Shown piece by piece: positions 12,483 to 12,490 of a DNA stretch of 12,490 nucleotides; position 1 is the stretch's first letter; each line of letters starts with the position of its first letter. The stretch is from Kangiella sp. (lineage in GTDB: Bacteria > Pseudomonadota > Gammaproteobacteria > Enterobacterales > Kangiellaceae): the NCBI GenBank assembly GCA_026195755.1, contig JAPHRL010000123.1, forward strand, positions 1 through 12,490, read 5' to 3'. Below the pieces are notes generated by a model that was given only the letters and a program-made list of their open reading frames with translations, was not told where the DNA came from and made no database searches. A program made the translations under genes and the position numbers.

Positions 12483-12490
12483 AAGCTTAA

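Overview
The window looks like chromosome of a marine-type gammaproteobacterium. The evidence is an E. coli-like type I asparaginase, a TonB/TPP-riboswitch thiamine uptake operon, and intergenic gaps full of short palindromic repeats. The genus cannot be fixed from sequence alone; a Kangiella-like lineage is only a guess.

Layout. (1) 1-541 has no gene and is a mosaic of palindromic repeats. (2) 542-1849 (+) is an exported M20-family amidohydrolase. It ends at a terminator that also serves the convergent operon. (3) 1914-2070 holds hairpins and a 12-bp tandem array. (4) 2075-6460 (-) is a thiamine salvage operon, read right to left: a promoter with a perfect -10, a TPP riboswitch, a TonB-dependent outer-membrane receptor, a small YkoF-type thiamine-binding-domain protein, a PnuC/PnuT-type inner-membrane transporter and a ThiK-like kinase. 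Together they could bring thiamine across the outer membrane, across the inner membrane, and phosphorylate it, with TPP closing the loop by feedback. The leader also shows a start-site sequestor and an anti-sequestor.

(5) About 6,700-11,100 is an AT-rich accessory block of eight small genes, all on the minus strand. Most are secreted, lipoprotein or membrane proteins with no recognisable role; one is a class-3-lipase-like lipoprotein and one is DUF3817. At 10356-10403, overlapping the stop codon of the first gene, lies a folded site that looks like an integron attC. The block may therefore be a decayed gene-cassette array, although no integrase is present. It carries its own AT-rich repeat family (core TTAATGGGGTCAGAG), copies of which have become part of protein-coding sequence. 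(6) 11270-12304 (+) is a type I L-asparaginase (ansA), ended by a palindromic repeat that works as a textbook intrinsic terminator. (7) 12305-12490 repeats, in reverse orientation, the repeat modules found at the left end.

The strongest points for follow-up are the complete riboswitch-controlled thiamine operon with its translational switch, the isolated attC-like site, and the conversion of repeats into protein tails.
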